The position numbers and the translations under genes are program-made. Source: Alphaproteobacteria bacterium (GTDB taxonomy: Bacteria; Pseudomonadota; Alphaproteobacteria; ATCC43930; CGMCC-115725). Taken from it: 7,013 nt of DNA. Location of the stretch: positions 1 to 7,013 of the forward strand of contig VAZR01000173.1 in assembly GCA_005888515.1 (NCBI GenBank). Reading direction: 5' to 3'. Each line of letters begins with the position of its first letter. The stretch's first letter is position 1. The notes beneath the pieces were generated by a model. It ran no database searches. It had not been told where the DNA came from and saw only the letters and a program-made list of their open reading frames with translations. Shown here one piece after another: positions 1 through 6,497 of the stretch.

Positions 1-7
1 GAACGAA

Positions 8-13
8 AGGAGG
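8..13 (+). promoter_or_regulatory. Strong Shine-Dalgarno for the SDR gene
   Basis: AGGAGG lies six bases before the ATG at 20, an almost ideal match to the anti-Shine-Dalgarno of 16S rRNA. It fixes the start codon of the dehydrogenase. The promoter must lie left of the window. Confidence 0.85.
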
Positions 14-19
14 AGCACG

Positions 20-820
20 ATGCCGAGACTGGCGAACAAGGTCGCGCTGATCACTGGAGCTGCGGGAGGGCAGGGCACTGCCGAGGCGGAATTGTTTGTG
101 CGTGAAGGTACCGCTGTCGTACTGACCGACATCGATGCGGCTGCCGGCGAGCGGCTCGCGAAACGGCTGACCGAGCAGGGCGGCAAGGCGCTGTTCCGGG
201 TCCAGGACGTGGCCAGCGAGCAGGGCTGGCAGGAGATCGTCACGGCGGCCGTATCCGCTTTTGGCGGGCTGCACATCCTGGTCAACAATGCCGGCACGAT
301 CGCGCGGCAGGGGATCGTCGATACAACGCTCGAAGCGTGGAACCGCACGGTCGCGGTCAACCTGACCGGCGCGCTCCTCGGCATGAAACATTGCGCGCCG
401 GCGATCCGGGATTCGGGCGGCGGTTCGATCGTCAACATCTCCTCGACCGCCGGGCTGACGGCGCATGACGACGCCGCCTACACCGCGACAAAATGGGGAT
501 TGCGCGGACTGACCAAGACCGCGGTATTGCAGTTCTCGCCTTGGAACATCCGGGTCAACTCGATCCATCCCGGGCAGATCGCCGATACCGGTTTCTTCCG
601 GAGCGGCAGCGAAGCCTTCGCGCATGCGGCTCGGGCCGCGATCCCGATGCACCGGCAGGGGACGCCGCAGGAATGCGCCGATCTGGTGCTGTTCCTCGCC
701 TCCGAGGAGGCAAGCTTCATCAGCGGCGCCGAGATCGCGATCGATGGCGGCTATATCGCCGCCGGCCTCGCCGGGATGCGCAACCGCATCCGCGCCGAGT
801 ATTCGGAGAGGAACAGCTAG
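20..820 (+). CDS. Classical short-chain dehydrogenase/reductase (SDR), 266 aa
   Basis: This is an NAD(P)-dependent oxidoreductase of the classical SDR family, a soluble Rossmann-fold enzyme that interconverts an alcohol and a ketone. Seen in the sequence: the cofactor loop TGAAGGQG at residues 12-19; an aspartate at residue 37 after the second strand, which in this family favours NAD(H) over NADP(H); the NNAG motif at 89-92; and the catalytic tetrad Asn114, Ser141, Tyr154 and Lys158 (YTATK). The segment IHPG and the C-terminal SGAEIAIDGGY are typical of the branch holding cyclopentanol and 3-alpha/20-beta-hydroxysteroid dehydrogenases. The length is normal for the family and all key residues are present, so it should be active. 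Substrate cannot be read from sequence; a cyclic alcohol or steroid-like ketone is a family-based guess. It converges with the acyl-CoA-dehydrogenase-like gene and is separated from it by an inverted repeat. Confidence 0.93.
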   Translation: MPRLANKVALITGAAGGQGTAEAELFVREGTAVVLTDIDAAAGERLAKRLTEQGGKALFRVQDVASEQGWQEIVTAAVSAFGGLHILVNNAGTIARQGIVDTTLEAWNRTVAVNLTGALLGMKHCAPAIRDSGGGSIVNISSTAGLTAHDDAAYTATKWGLRGLTKTAVLQFSPWNIRVNSIHPGQIADTGFFRSGSEAFAHAARAAIPMHRQGTPQECADLVLFLASEEASFISGAEIAIDGGYIAAGLAGMRNRIRAEYSERNS

Positions 821-823
821 TTC

Positions 824-891
824 CACAATGAGGCGGTGAGGCACAGAGATTTAGAGGCGCGGCGCTCTCACCGCCTCACTGGCTCATTGTG
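824..891. terminator. Interrupted inverted repeat between convergent genes, probable bidirectional terminator
   Basis: An 11-bp perfect arm, gaggcggtgag (830-840), pairs with ctcaccgcctc (867-877) across a 26-nt loop. The outer six bases cacaat (824-829) pair with attgtg (886-891), but the right arm carries eight extra bases (878-885) that are not matched on the left. The element fills almost the whole gap between the stop codons at 820 and 903 of two converging genes, which is where a bidirectional terminator is expected. No clear T-run follows either arm, so intrinsic termination is inferred from position and symmetry rather than from a textbook signature. Confidence 0.55.
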
Positions 892-902
892 AATTCAGTT
901 TG

Positions 903-2123
903 CTACAGCCAGCCGGTGTCGGTTTCGAGGCCCATCAAATGCTGGCCGACCGTCTCGAAATGCTGCTGCCGGCCCTGCAGTTGCTGCGCGACCGAGTGGA
1001 TGTCTCGGAACCGCCGCTCGAACGGGTTGTCGTTGAAGATCGCCGTCGCGCCGGCCGCCTGATAGAGCGTGTCCACCACCTCGACCGAGGTGTGGATCGC
1101 AAAGGTCGATGCGAGACGGATCGTCATCCGCTCATCCAGCGTGATCTGGCCGCGCTGAGCGACCGCCGCGGTGATGCTCTCGAACGACTGCAACAGCCAG
1201 CCCCGCGCCGAGCTCAGGCGAGCCTCGGCCCGCGCGACCTCCGACTGGATCACATTGTTGTTGCGCAGCGTGTTGCGGGCGCCGCGCGGGATCTTGTCCC
1301 GCGCCAGCTCGATAAAATGCGACAGCGTGCTGCGCGCGATACCAAGCGCGACGCCGGCGAAGCCGCCGGCATACAGCGACAGGCTGCTGAACCGGTAGAG
1401 GAGCCCCTCCTCGCGCGTTGCGGTGCCGTCGCGGCGCGACAGCACATCGACAGAATACGCTTCCGGCACGAACAGATCCTTGACCGAATACTGATTACTG
1501 GCGGTACCGCGCAGTCCGATCGTGTGCCAGATGTCGCAGAATTCGGTGCTGGTCTTCGGGAACAGCATCGTGCGCACGACCGGCGTGCCGTCGGCGCGCA
1601 GCCGCGGCGCCCCGTCCGCCTCGACGAGCGGGACATGGCATCCGAGCCAACTGGCGTGCTGGCTGCCGCTGGCGAACGACCAGGTCGCGGTGACGCGATA
1701 GCCGCCCGGCGCGACGCGCGCCTCGCCAGGCCCCGGCCCCCAGGCGAGAATGCCGCGCGGTCCGCCGAAGATCTCGCGCGCGATGTCCGGGGCCAGCAGC
1801 GCCGCGGTCATCGAGCAGCCGGAATTCTGATTGATGCACCAGGCCGTGCTGGCGTCGATCTGGGCGATGGCTTCGATGATCGGGATGTATTGCGGCGGCA
1901 ATAGCTCGGCGCCGCCGAGCGAATGCGGCAGCAGCAGGCGAAACAGGCCGCGCTCGATCAGCGCCTCGACAATCGATTCCGGCAATTCGCGCCGACGGTC
2001 GATCTCCTCGGCCGCGGCGGCGAGCGCCGGCGCGATTTTCTGGACGCGTACGAGATAGTCCGTCGGCGCCGAGTCGGCTGTTGCCCGGCTCCCGGACGTC
2101 CGTCGGACAGTGGTCAACGCCAT
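903..2123 (-). CDS. Acyl-CoA-dehydrogenase-like flavoprotein (flavin monooxygenase-type branch), 406 aa
   Basis: The protein has the acyl-CoA dehydrogenase fold. It begins with an N-terminal helical domain (about residues 20-115, with LPHSLGGAELLP at 65-76 and the ASTAW segment at 91-95). A middle beta-domain carries the flavin-contacting stretch ATWSFASGSQHASW at 146-159. The C-terminal helical domain ends with RDIHSVAQQLQGRQQHFETV from residue 373. That ending and the WxFASG stretch point to the Acyl-CoA_dh_2 branch. This branch contains reduced-flavin-dependent monooxygenases such as HsaA, the large subunit of p-hydroxyphenylacetate hydroxylase and DszC, as well as many uncharacterised dehydrogenases. 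A monooxygenase would need a separate flavin reductase, and none is in the window. The start at 2123 is chosen because GGGAG (complement of 2130-2134) sits six bases before it; an in-frame ATG at 2159 would add 12 residues but has no ribosome binding site. Substrate is unknown. Confidence 0.88.
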   Translation of the reverse strand: MALTTVRRTSGSRATADSAPTDYLVRVQKIAPALAAAAEEIDRRRELPESIVEALIERGLFRLLLPHSLGGAELLPPQYIPIIEAIAQIDASTAWCINQNSGCSMTAALLAPDIAREIFGGPRGILAWGPGPGEARVAPGGYRVTATWSFASGSQHASWLGCHVPLVEADGAPRLRADGTPVVRTMLFPKTSTEFCDIWHTIGLRGTASNQYSVKDLFVPEAYSVDVLSRRDGTATREEGLLYRFSSLSLYAGGFAGVALGIARSTLSHFIELARDKIPRGARNTLRNNNVIQSEVARAEARLSSARGWLLQSFESITAAVAQRGQITLDERMTIRLASTFAIHTSVEVVDTLYQAAGATAIFNDNPFERRFRDIHSVAQQLQGRQQHFETVGQHLMGLETDTGWL

Positions 2124-2129
2124 TCCTCG

Positions 2130-2134
2130 CTCCC
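2130..2134 (-). promoter_or_regulatory. Shine-Dalgarno deciding the start of the acyl-CoA-dehydrogenase-like gene
   Basis: On the minus strand GGGAG lies six bases before the ATG at 2123. The alternative ATG at 2159 is preceded by a pyrimidine-rich stretch without a purine run, so the downstream start is preferred. Confidence 0.6.
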
Positions 2135-2321
2135 GTGCTCGCGTGCTGCCGCACTCCATCGGGAAGAGCTGCGTCTGTCAAGGCGACCCCGAGCACAGCG
2201 GTGTTTCACCCGCAGCCTCTGATTCAGGCGAACCGTCGGTGCTTTCCGAACGTTTGTAGGTCCGTGTCCGGTACGGCTAGGTAGCTGCGAGGGTTATGCA
2301 ACTGGAACGGCAGAAGACGGC

Positions 2322-3191
2322 ATGACGGCCGTCTCGACCAGGGTCTGGCTGTTGCTGGCGGGTCTGTCGGCCTGCGACGTTCTGTGGTGCGCGACGTTGC
2401 GCATGGGGCTGTCGCATTGGGGGCCGGTGGCGCTGGCGAGCCTGGCTTTGCTCGGCCTGACCCTCGGCTGCCGACTGAGCGGGGCGGGGCCGCGCATCGC
2501 TGCGATCGCCGAATGGATCCTCTTATGGCTGATCTTTTCGGTGGCCGGCGCGCTCTTGACCTATCTCGCCGCGGCGCAGGACGGGCCGGTCTATGACGGG
2601 CGGCTCGCCATGGCCGATGCCGCGCTGGGCTTCCGTTTTGCTGCGTGGTTCGACTTCATCGCGTCGTACCCCACCGTCCAATTCGCCTTTGCGGTGGCCT
2701 ATCGCAGCCTCGCGGCGCAGATCGTCCTGTCGGTGCTGTGGCTGTCATGGCGCGACCGCGACGATCGCAATGCGGAGCTTTTGATCAACACCACGATCGG
2801 CTTGTTATTGACGACCGCGCTGTTCTTCCTGTTTCCGACGCTTGGGCCCTGCGTCGATGTACCGGCCTGCCACGACGCCTATATCGACGATCTGGTCGGG
2901 TTGCGCCACGGCACCTTGCCCTCTCTCGATATCATGCTGCTAAAAGGCGTGATCGCCTTTCCCTCCTTTCACGCGGTGTTGGCGCTCCTGTTCACCTATG
3001 CGCATCGCGGCTCGCCGATCTTTCTGCCGGTGGCCGCTTTCAACGCGCTGATGCTGTTGTCGATCCCGAGCGAAGGCGGGCATTACCTCGTCGACGTGCT
3101 CGGCGGGGTTGCGGTCGGCGGGCTGGCGATCCTGATGACGCGCGTATTGCCGGCGCGGGCTCCGGCCTGGGCGCCGGCGACAACCGGCTGA
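2322..3191 (+). CDS. PAP2-family integral membrane phosphatase / phosphotransferase, 289 aa
   Basis: This is a polytopic inner-membrane protein of the type-2 phosphatidic acid phosphatase superfamily, which removes or transfers phosphate groups on lipid or isoprenoid substrates. Hydrophobic segments are visible at about residues 8-28, 36-50, 60-83, 120-142, 156-172, 210-228, 232-248 and 258-276. Two conserved PAP2 phosphatase motifs are clear: FPSFHAVLALLF (residues 213-224, catalytic His217, with PSFH in place of PSGH) and SEGGHYLVDVLGG (250-262, with His254 and Asp258). The first PAP2 motif (K-x6-RP) is not recognisable, and PSFH resembles the PAP2_3 / inositolphosphotransferase-like subgroup. 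Two cysteines at 177 and 183 lie in a loop before the catalytic segment and could form a disulfide. The start has only a weak ribosome binding site. The gene converges on a small membrane-protein gene with 22 bp between the stops. The substrate cannot be assigned. Confidence 0.87.
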   Translation: MTAVSTRVWLLLAGLSACDVLWCATLRMGLSHWGPVALASLALLGLTLGCRLSGAGPRIAAIAEWILLWLIFSVAGALLTYLAAAQDGPVYDGRLAMADAALGFRFAAWFDFIASYPTVQFAFAVAYRSLAAQIVLSVLWLSWRDRDDRNAELLINTTIGLLLTTALFFLFPTLGPCVDVPACHDAYIDDLVGLRHGTLPSLDIMLLKGVIAFPSFHAVLALLFTYAHRGSPIFLPVAAFNALMLLSIPSEGGHYLVDVLGGVAVGGLAILMTRVLPARAPAWAPATTG

Positions 3192-3213
3192 TCGAGCGGC
3201 GCGGCCGCCCTGA

Positions 3214-3492
3214 TTACTGAAGCAGCGACGCGGTCTGGTTGGCCGGTTTGCGGTATGGCGAGACGAACCGGTCGTAGACGAGATCGCCGTCGAGGGTCGC
3301 CACGCACATCACCTGCCGGGCCGGCAGGCCGATCCGCCATTCCTCTGCGATTTGGCCGAGGCGATTGCAGCGGTCGCCGACATGCGCGGTGGTCAATTGG
3401 ACAACTACAAACACGAGCCCGGTGATGAGGCCGGCCAACGGCCCCCAGTGGCTCTTGCACTGATGTCGCAGATGAGCAGTCGTTTTCCACAT
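3214..3492 (-). CDS. Small hypothetical membrane protein with one transmembrane helix, 92 aa
   Basis: I do not recognise the family. The predicted protein has a short basic N-terminus (residues 1-14), one clear hydrophobic helix at about 17-37 (GPLAGLITGLVFVVVQL) and a polar C-terminal domain of about 55 residues with cysteines at 42 and 63. The basic N-terminus suggests the C-terminal part faces the periplasm. Support for a real gene: GGGAG on the minus strand (complement of 3502-3506) nine bases before the ATG, a sensible membrane-protein layout rather than the Arg/Ala-rich pattern of GC-rich shadow frames, and a fit in the gap between the PAP2 stop and the mutL upstream region without overlap. 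It is divergent from mutL. No function can be proposed. Confidence 0.62.
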   Translation of the reverse strand: MWKTTAHLRHQCKSHWGPLAGLITGLVFVVVQLTTAHVGDRCNRLGQIAEEWRIGLPARQVMCVATLDGDLVYDRFVSPYRKPANQTASLLQ

Positions 3493-3672
3493 GGCGCAGG
3501 ACTCCCAGACCTTTGGGTCTTAGCCCCGCACTGCTTAAGAGAAGGTTTACGGACTCGGATCGGGCGAATCGGTGCGCGCTGCGCGTAGCATCGCAAAAAG
3601 CGCAGAGTGCCGGGGGTTTTAGCGCTACCGCGGCATGAAAAACGGGGTTTCGCGTTAACCATCTCTATGCCG

Positions 3673-3678
3673 TAAAAT
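3673..3678 (+). promoter_or_regulatory. Candidate -10 box of mutL, consistent with a leaderless transcript
   Basis: TAAAAT matches the sigma-70 -10 consensus TATAAT at five of six bases in an otherwise GC-rich region. The matching -35 is weak (TTCGCG at 3649-3654, 18-bp spacing). Transcription would begin six to eight bases downstream, at 3684-3686, which is the mutL ATG itself. No Shine-Dalgarno precedes that ATG, so a leaderless mRNA would be self-consistent. This is inference from position only. Confidence 0.3.
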
Positions 3679-3683
3679 GCGCC

Positions 3684-5477
3684 ATGCCGATCCGCCAATT
3701 GCCGCCTGTTGTCGTGAACCGTATCGCCGCCGGCGAGGTCATCGAACGGCCGGCGGCGGCGGTCAAGGAGCTGGTCGAGAACGCGATCGATGCTGGTGCC
3801 ACCCGCATCGAGGTTACCCTGCGCGAGGGCGGACAGGCGTTGGTCGTGGTCGCCGACAACGGCCACGGCATGACCCGCGACGAGTTGATCTTGGCGGTCG
3901 AGCGACACTGCACCTCGAAACTGCCGGATGACGACCTCCTCGAAATCAGAATGCTCGGCTTTCGTGGCGAGGCGCTGCCCTCGATCGGCGCGGTCAGTCG
4001 GCTTCGGATCACTTCGCGCCCGGCCGGGGCGGATGCGGCCTGGGAGATCATGGTCGAAGCCGGCATCAAGCGTGATCCCGTGCCGGCGGCGCATCCGCCG
4101 GGCACCCGGGTCGAGGTTCGCGATCTGTTTTTTGCGACGCCGGCCCGGCTCAAATTCCTGAAGACCGCCCGCAGCGAGCGCGATCAGGCGGTCGATACGG
4201 TGCGCCGCCTGGCGATGGCCTGCCCGCATATCGCGTTTACCGTGGTCGTCGATGACGACCGCGTGCTGCTGCGCCTGCCGGCCGCGGCGTCGCGCGAGAT
4301 GCGCCTCGCGGCCCTTTTGGGGCGCGATTTCGCCGAAAATTCGGTACCGGTCATGGCCGAGCGGCAGGGCTTTCGCTTGACCGGCCAGATTGGCCTGCCG
4401 ACCCTCAATCGCGGTCTGCCGCGCGATCAATACCTCGTCGTCAACGGCCGGCCGGTGCGCGACAAATTGCTGGTCGGGGCGGTGCGCGGGGCTTATCAGG
4501 ACGTGCTGGCGCGCGACCGCCACCCGCTGGTCGCGCTGTTTCTCGACGGACCCGCCGGCGAAATCGACGTCAACGTGCACCCGGCCAAGGCAGAGGTCCG
4601 CTTCCGCGATGCCGGCCTGATCCGCGGCCTGATCGTCGGCGCATTGCGCAATGCCTTGGAAGCCGCCGGGCAGCGCAGCTCGACGACAGTTGCCAGTGCG
4701 GCGCTGGCCGCCTTCCGCCCGGCGGGAGACGGCAACGGTATGGCCGGGGGGATGCCGCGTTTCGCTTTTCCGCCGAGCGCCCCGCCGCCCGAGCTGGCCG
4801 AGGCAGGCAACCGGTTTCTGAGGCCGGGCGAAGGCGCCGCGCACGATCCCGTCCCGGCGCAAACAGAGGTAGAGGCTGCGGCCGATCTGTCGCCGGATTT
4901 GCCCCTGGGCGCCGCCCGCGCGCAGCTGCACGGCACTTATATCCTGGCCGAGACGGCGACCGGTATCGTGCTGGTGGACCAGCACGCCGCCCATGAGCGC
5001 CTCGTCTATGAGCGGATGAAGGAGGCACTCGCCCGCGAAGGCATAGCGCGGCAGATTCTTTTACTGCCGGAGATTGTCGAGCTCGACCCGGCCGTCGCCG
5101 CCCGCGTTGCGGCGCGCGCCGAGGACCTGGAGCTATTCGGCCTCGTTTTGGAGCCGTTCGGGCCGGGCGCGGTGATCATCCGCGAGGTGCCGGCCCTGGT
5201 TCCCGGGCTCGACGTCAAATCGCTGATCCGCGATCTCGCCGACGAGCTCGAGGAGTGGGGCGATGCGCTCGCCTTGCAGGAGCGGGTCGAGCATGTCTGC
5301 GGCACCCTGGCGTGCCATTCCAGCGTCCGCGCCGGCCGCCGCCTGGCGCCGGCCGAGATGGATGCGCTGCTGCGTCAGATGGAGGCGACGCCGAACAGCG
5401 GCCAATGCAATCACGGCCGCCCCCACTCAACGAAGTTGCTAAAGTCGCTCGCAAGCGTTTGGGGCTGTCCGGGATGA
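3684..5477 (+). CDS. mutL: DNA mismatch repair protein MutL with replaced C-terminal tail, 597 aa
   Basis: MutL couples mismatch recognition by MutS to strand incision. The GHKL ATPase domain is complete: ENAIDAGA at residues 32-39 (Glu32 activates water, Asn33 binds Mg), DNGHGM at 58-63, FRGEALPSIGAVS at 93-105, then VNGRPVRD at 253-260 and VNVHPAKAEVRFRD at 296-309. A Pro/Ala-rich linker spans about 325-400. The C-terminal dimerisation domain carries the endonuclease motif DQHA-x2-E-x4-E (Asp432, Glu438, Glu443), plus ACHSSVRAG (543-551) and CNHGRP (575-580). These metal-site motifs mark MutL proteins of MutH-less bacteria. After Pro580 the usual conserved tail (in relatives about 15-20 residues ending in a hydrophobic/basic strand) is missing. 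In its place are 17 unrelated residues ending WGCPG, encoded by the leader region of the next gene. The stop overlaps the ATG of the substrate-binding gene. Activity is plausible but uncertain. Confidence 0.95.
   Translation: MPIRQLPPVVVNRIAAGEVIERPAAAVKELVENAIDAGATRIEVTLREGGQALVVVADNGHGMTRDELILAVERHCTSKLPDDDLLEIRMLGFRGEALPSIGAVSRLRITSRPAGADAAWEIMVEAGIKRDPVPAAHPPGTRVEVRDLFFATPARLKFLKTARSERDQAVDTVRRLAMACPHIAFTVVVDDDRVLLRLPAAASREMRLAALLGRDFAENSVPVMAERQGFRLTGQIGLPTLNRGLPRDQYLVVNGRPVRDKLLVGAVRGAYQDVLARDRHPLVALFLDGPAGEIDVNVHPAKAEVRFRDAGLIRGLIVGALRNALEAAGQRSSTTVASAALAAFRPAGDGNGMAGGMPRFAFPPSAPPPELAEAGNRFLRPGEGAAHDPVPAQTEVEAAADLSPDLPLGAARAQLHGTYILAETATGIVLVDQHAAHERLVYERMKEALAREGIARQILLLPEIVELDPAVAARVAARAEDLELFGLVLEPFGPGAVIIREVPALVPGLDVKSLIRDLADELEEWGDALALQERVEHVCGTLACHSSVRAGRRLAPAEMDALLRQMEATPNSGQCNHGRPHSTKLLKSLASVWGCPG
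5424..5473 (+). other. Junction segment: aberrant mutL 3' end and leader of the substrate-binding gene
   Basis: MutL similarity ends after the proline codon at 5421-5423. From 5424 the mutL frame encodes HSTKLLKSLASVWGCPG, unlike any MutL tail I know. The frame of the next gene is also open across this stretch and reads PLNEVAKVARKRLGLSG directly into its ATG, although it is probably not translated. The segment is less GC-rich than mutL and looks like upstream sequence that travelled with the substrate-binding gene. Confidence 0.55.
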
Positions 5478-6454
5478 AACGGCGCGAGTTGATCGTCCTT
5501 CTCGGGGGTGCGCCGGTGGCATGGCCGCTCGCGGTACGCGCGCAGCGCGGCCCCATGCCTGTCGTAGGCTTCCTGCACTACGCATCAGCCCACACATTGA
5601 CGCATCTTGCGGATGCGTTCCGCCGAGGCTTACAGCAAGCTGGCTATATTGAGGGTCAGAACGTGGCGATCGAATACCGTTGGGCGGAGGGTCACTACGA
5701 CCGACTGCCTGCATTGGCGGCCGATCTGGAGCGCCGTCGGGTCGGTGTGATTACAGCTGGCGGCTCCGTCGCAGCGCAGGCTGCGAAGAACGCCACCACG
5801 ACCATTCCAGTTGTCTTCACGAGCGGCGCAGACCCCGTTGCAACTGGTCTTGTGGCGAGCCTTAGCCGGCCGGGCGGAAATGTCTCGGGCATGAGTTTGC
5901 TCGCGGCCGAGATGGCGACAAAACGGCTTGAATTGATACGCGACCTGCTGCCGCGCGCTCGCGCCATTGCCATGATTACCAATCCCGCCTTCCCAGGTTC
6001 CCATTCCGAGATGGCGGAGGTAGAAGCAGCCGGACGCTCGCTCGGGATGCAAACCCATAAGGTGGTAGCCGGTAACCCTAGCGATCTCGACTCGGCTTTT
6101 GCGACTCTCAGCCAATTGTCCGTTGATGCCTTCACGGTGGGGGCAGACGGATTCTTCATCACTCGGCGCGAACAGTTCGCGGCCTTGGCCGCACACTATG
6201 CACTTCCGGGTATCTACCCCTTCCCGGATTTCCCGGCGTCGGGTGGCCTGCTCAGTTACGGCCTCGATCTTGAGGACGCGTACCGCCAAGCCGGCGTCTA
6301 TACCGGGCGGATTCTCAACGGGGCCAACCCGGCCGACTTGCCGGTGATGCAGCCGACGAAGTTCCAACTTGTGATCAACCTGAAGACAGCGAAGGTGCTC
6401 GGTCTCACCGTGCCGCAATCGATCCTCGCCCGCGCCGATGAGGTGATTGAGTAA
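5474..6454 (+). CDS. ABC transporter substrate-binding protein, ABC_sub_bind (TrpX-like) family, 326 aa
   Basis: This is an exported solute-binding protein of the ABC_sub_bind family, periplasmic-binding-protein-like with two alpha/beta lobes. Residues 1-23 form a signal peptide: MKRRELIVLLGG has a twin-arginine-like start and cleavage is likely after VRA (residues 21-23). The mature part opens with PVVGFLHYASAH and continues with features usual for the family, such as AFRRGLQQAGYIEGQNV, IEYRWAEG, TIPVVFTSGADPV and SRPGGNVSGMS. It ends in LARADEVIE, a common ending among homologues. No permease or ATPase gene adjoins it, so it is an orphan, as many of its alphaproteobacterial paralogues are. 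Characterised relatives bind tryptophan or other small ligands; the ligand here is unknown. The ATG overlaps the mutL stop (ATGA), allowing translational coupling; there is no good Shine-Dalgarno. The frame is open back to 5255 inside mutL, but the signal peptide fixes the start at 5474. Codons are less GC-rich than in mutL or ffh, suggesting later acquisition. Confidence 0.9.
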   Translation: MKRRELIVLLGGAPVAWPLAVRAQRGPMPVVGFLHYASAHTLTHLADAFRRGLQQAGYIEGQNVAIEYRWAEGHYDRLPALAADLERRRVGVITAGGSVAAQAAKNATTTIPVVFTSGADPVATGLVASLSRPGGNVSGMSLLAAEMATKRLELIRDLLPRARAIAMITNPAFPGSHSEMAEVEAAGRSLGMQTHKVVAGNPSDLDSAFATLSQLSVDAFTVGADGFFITRREQFAALAAHYALPGIYPFPDFPASGGLLSYGLDLEDAYRQAGVYTGRILNGANPADLPVMQPTKFQLVINLKTAKVLGLTVPQSILARADEVIE

Positions 6455-6497
6455 GACAGGCGAATAGCCGTTGAGAATCGATAGCAGAAATACAAGT

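Noticed and set aside
900..1904. Open frame on the plus strand opposite the acyl-CoA-dehydrogenase-like gene (334 codons)
   Set aside because: Shadow frame: low-complexity Arg/Asp/Ala-rich translation with no motif, antisense to a well-supported flavoprotein.
2124..2321. Promoter pair or operator in the divergent gap between the acyl-CoA-dehydrogenase-like and PAP2 genes
   Set aside because: The best -35/-10 pair for PAP2 (TTGTAG and TAGGTA) matches consensus poorly, and no clear palindrome was found.
3196..3208. Small hairpin gcggc-gcg-gccgc between the converging PAP2 and small-protein genes
   Set aside because: A five-base stem is common by chance at this GC content and no T-run follows; position alone is not enough to call a terminator.
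3667..3675. Minimal upstream frame ATG-CCG-TAA just before mutL
   Set aside because: Two codons with no ribosome binding site; most likely chance.
3405..4994. Long open frame on the minus strand opposite mutL (529 codons)
   Set aside because: Its composition is the Arg/Ala/Gly/Asp-rich pattern of antisense frames in GC-rich genes; no recognisable motif, and the sense strand is unmistakable MutL.
5255..5473. In-frame upstream extension of the substrate-binding protein to an ATG inside mutL
   Set aside because: The extension overlaps well-conserved mutL codons and would place the signal peptide internally. The family signature MKRRE..LLGG at 5474 is the natural N-terminus.
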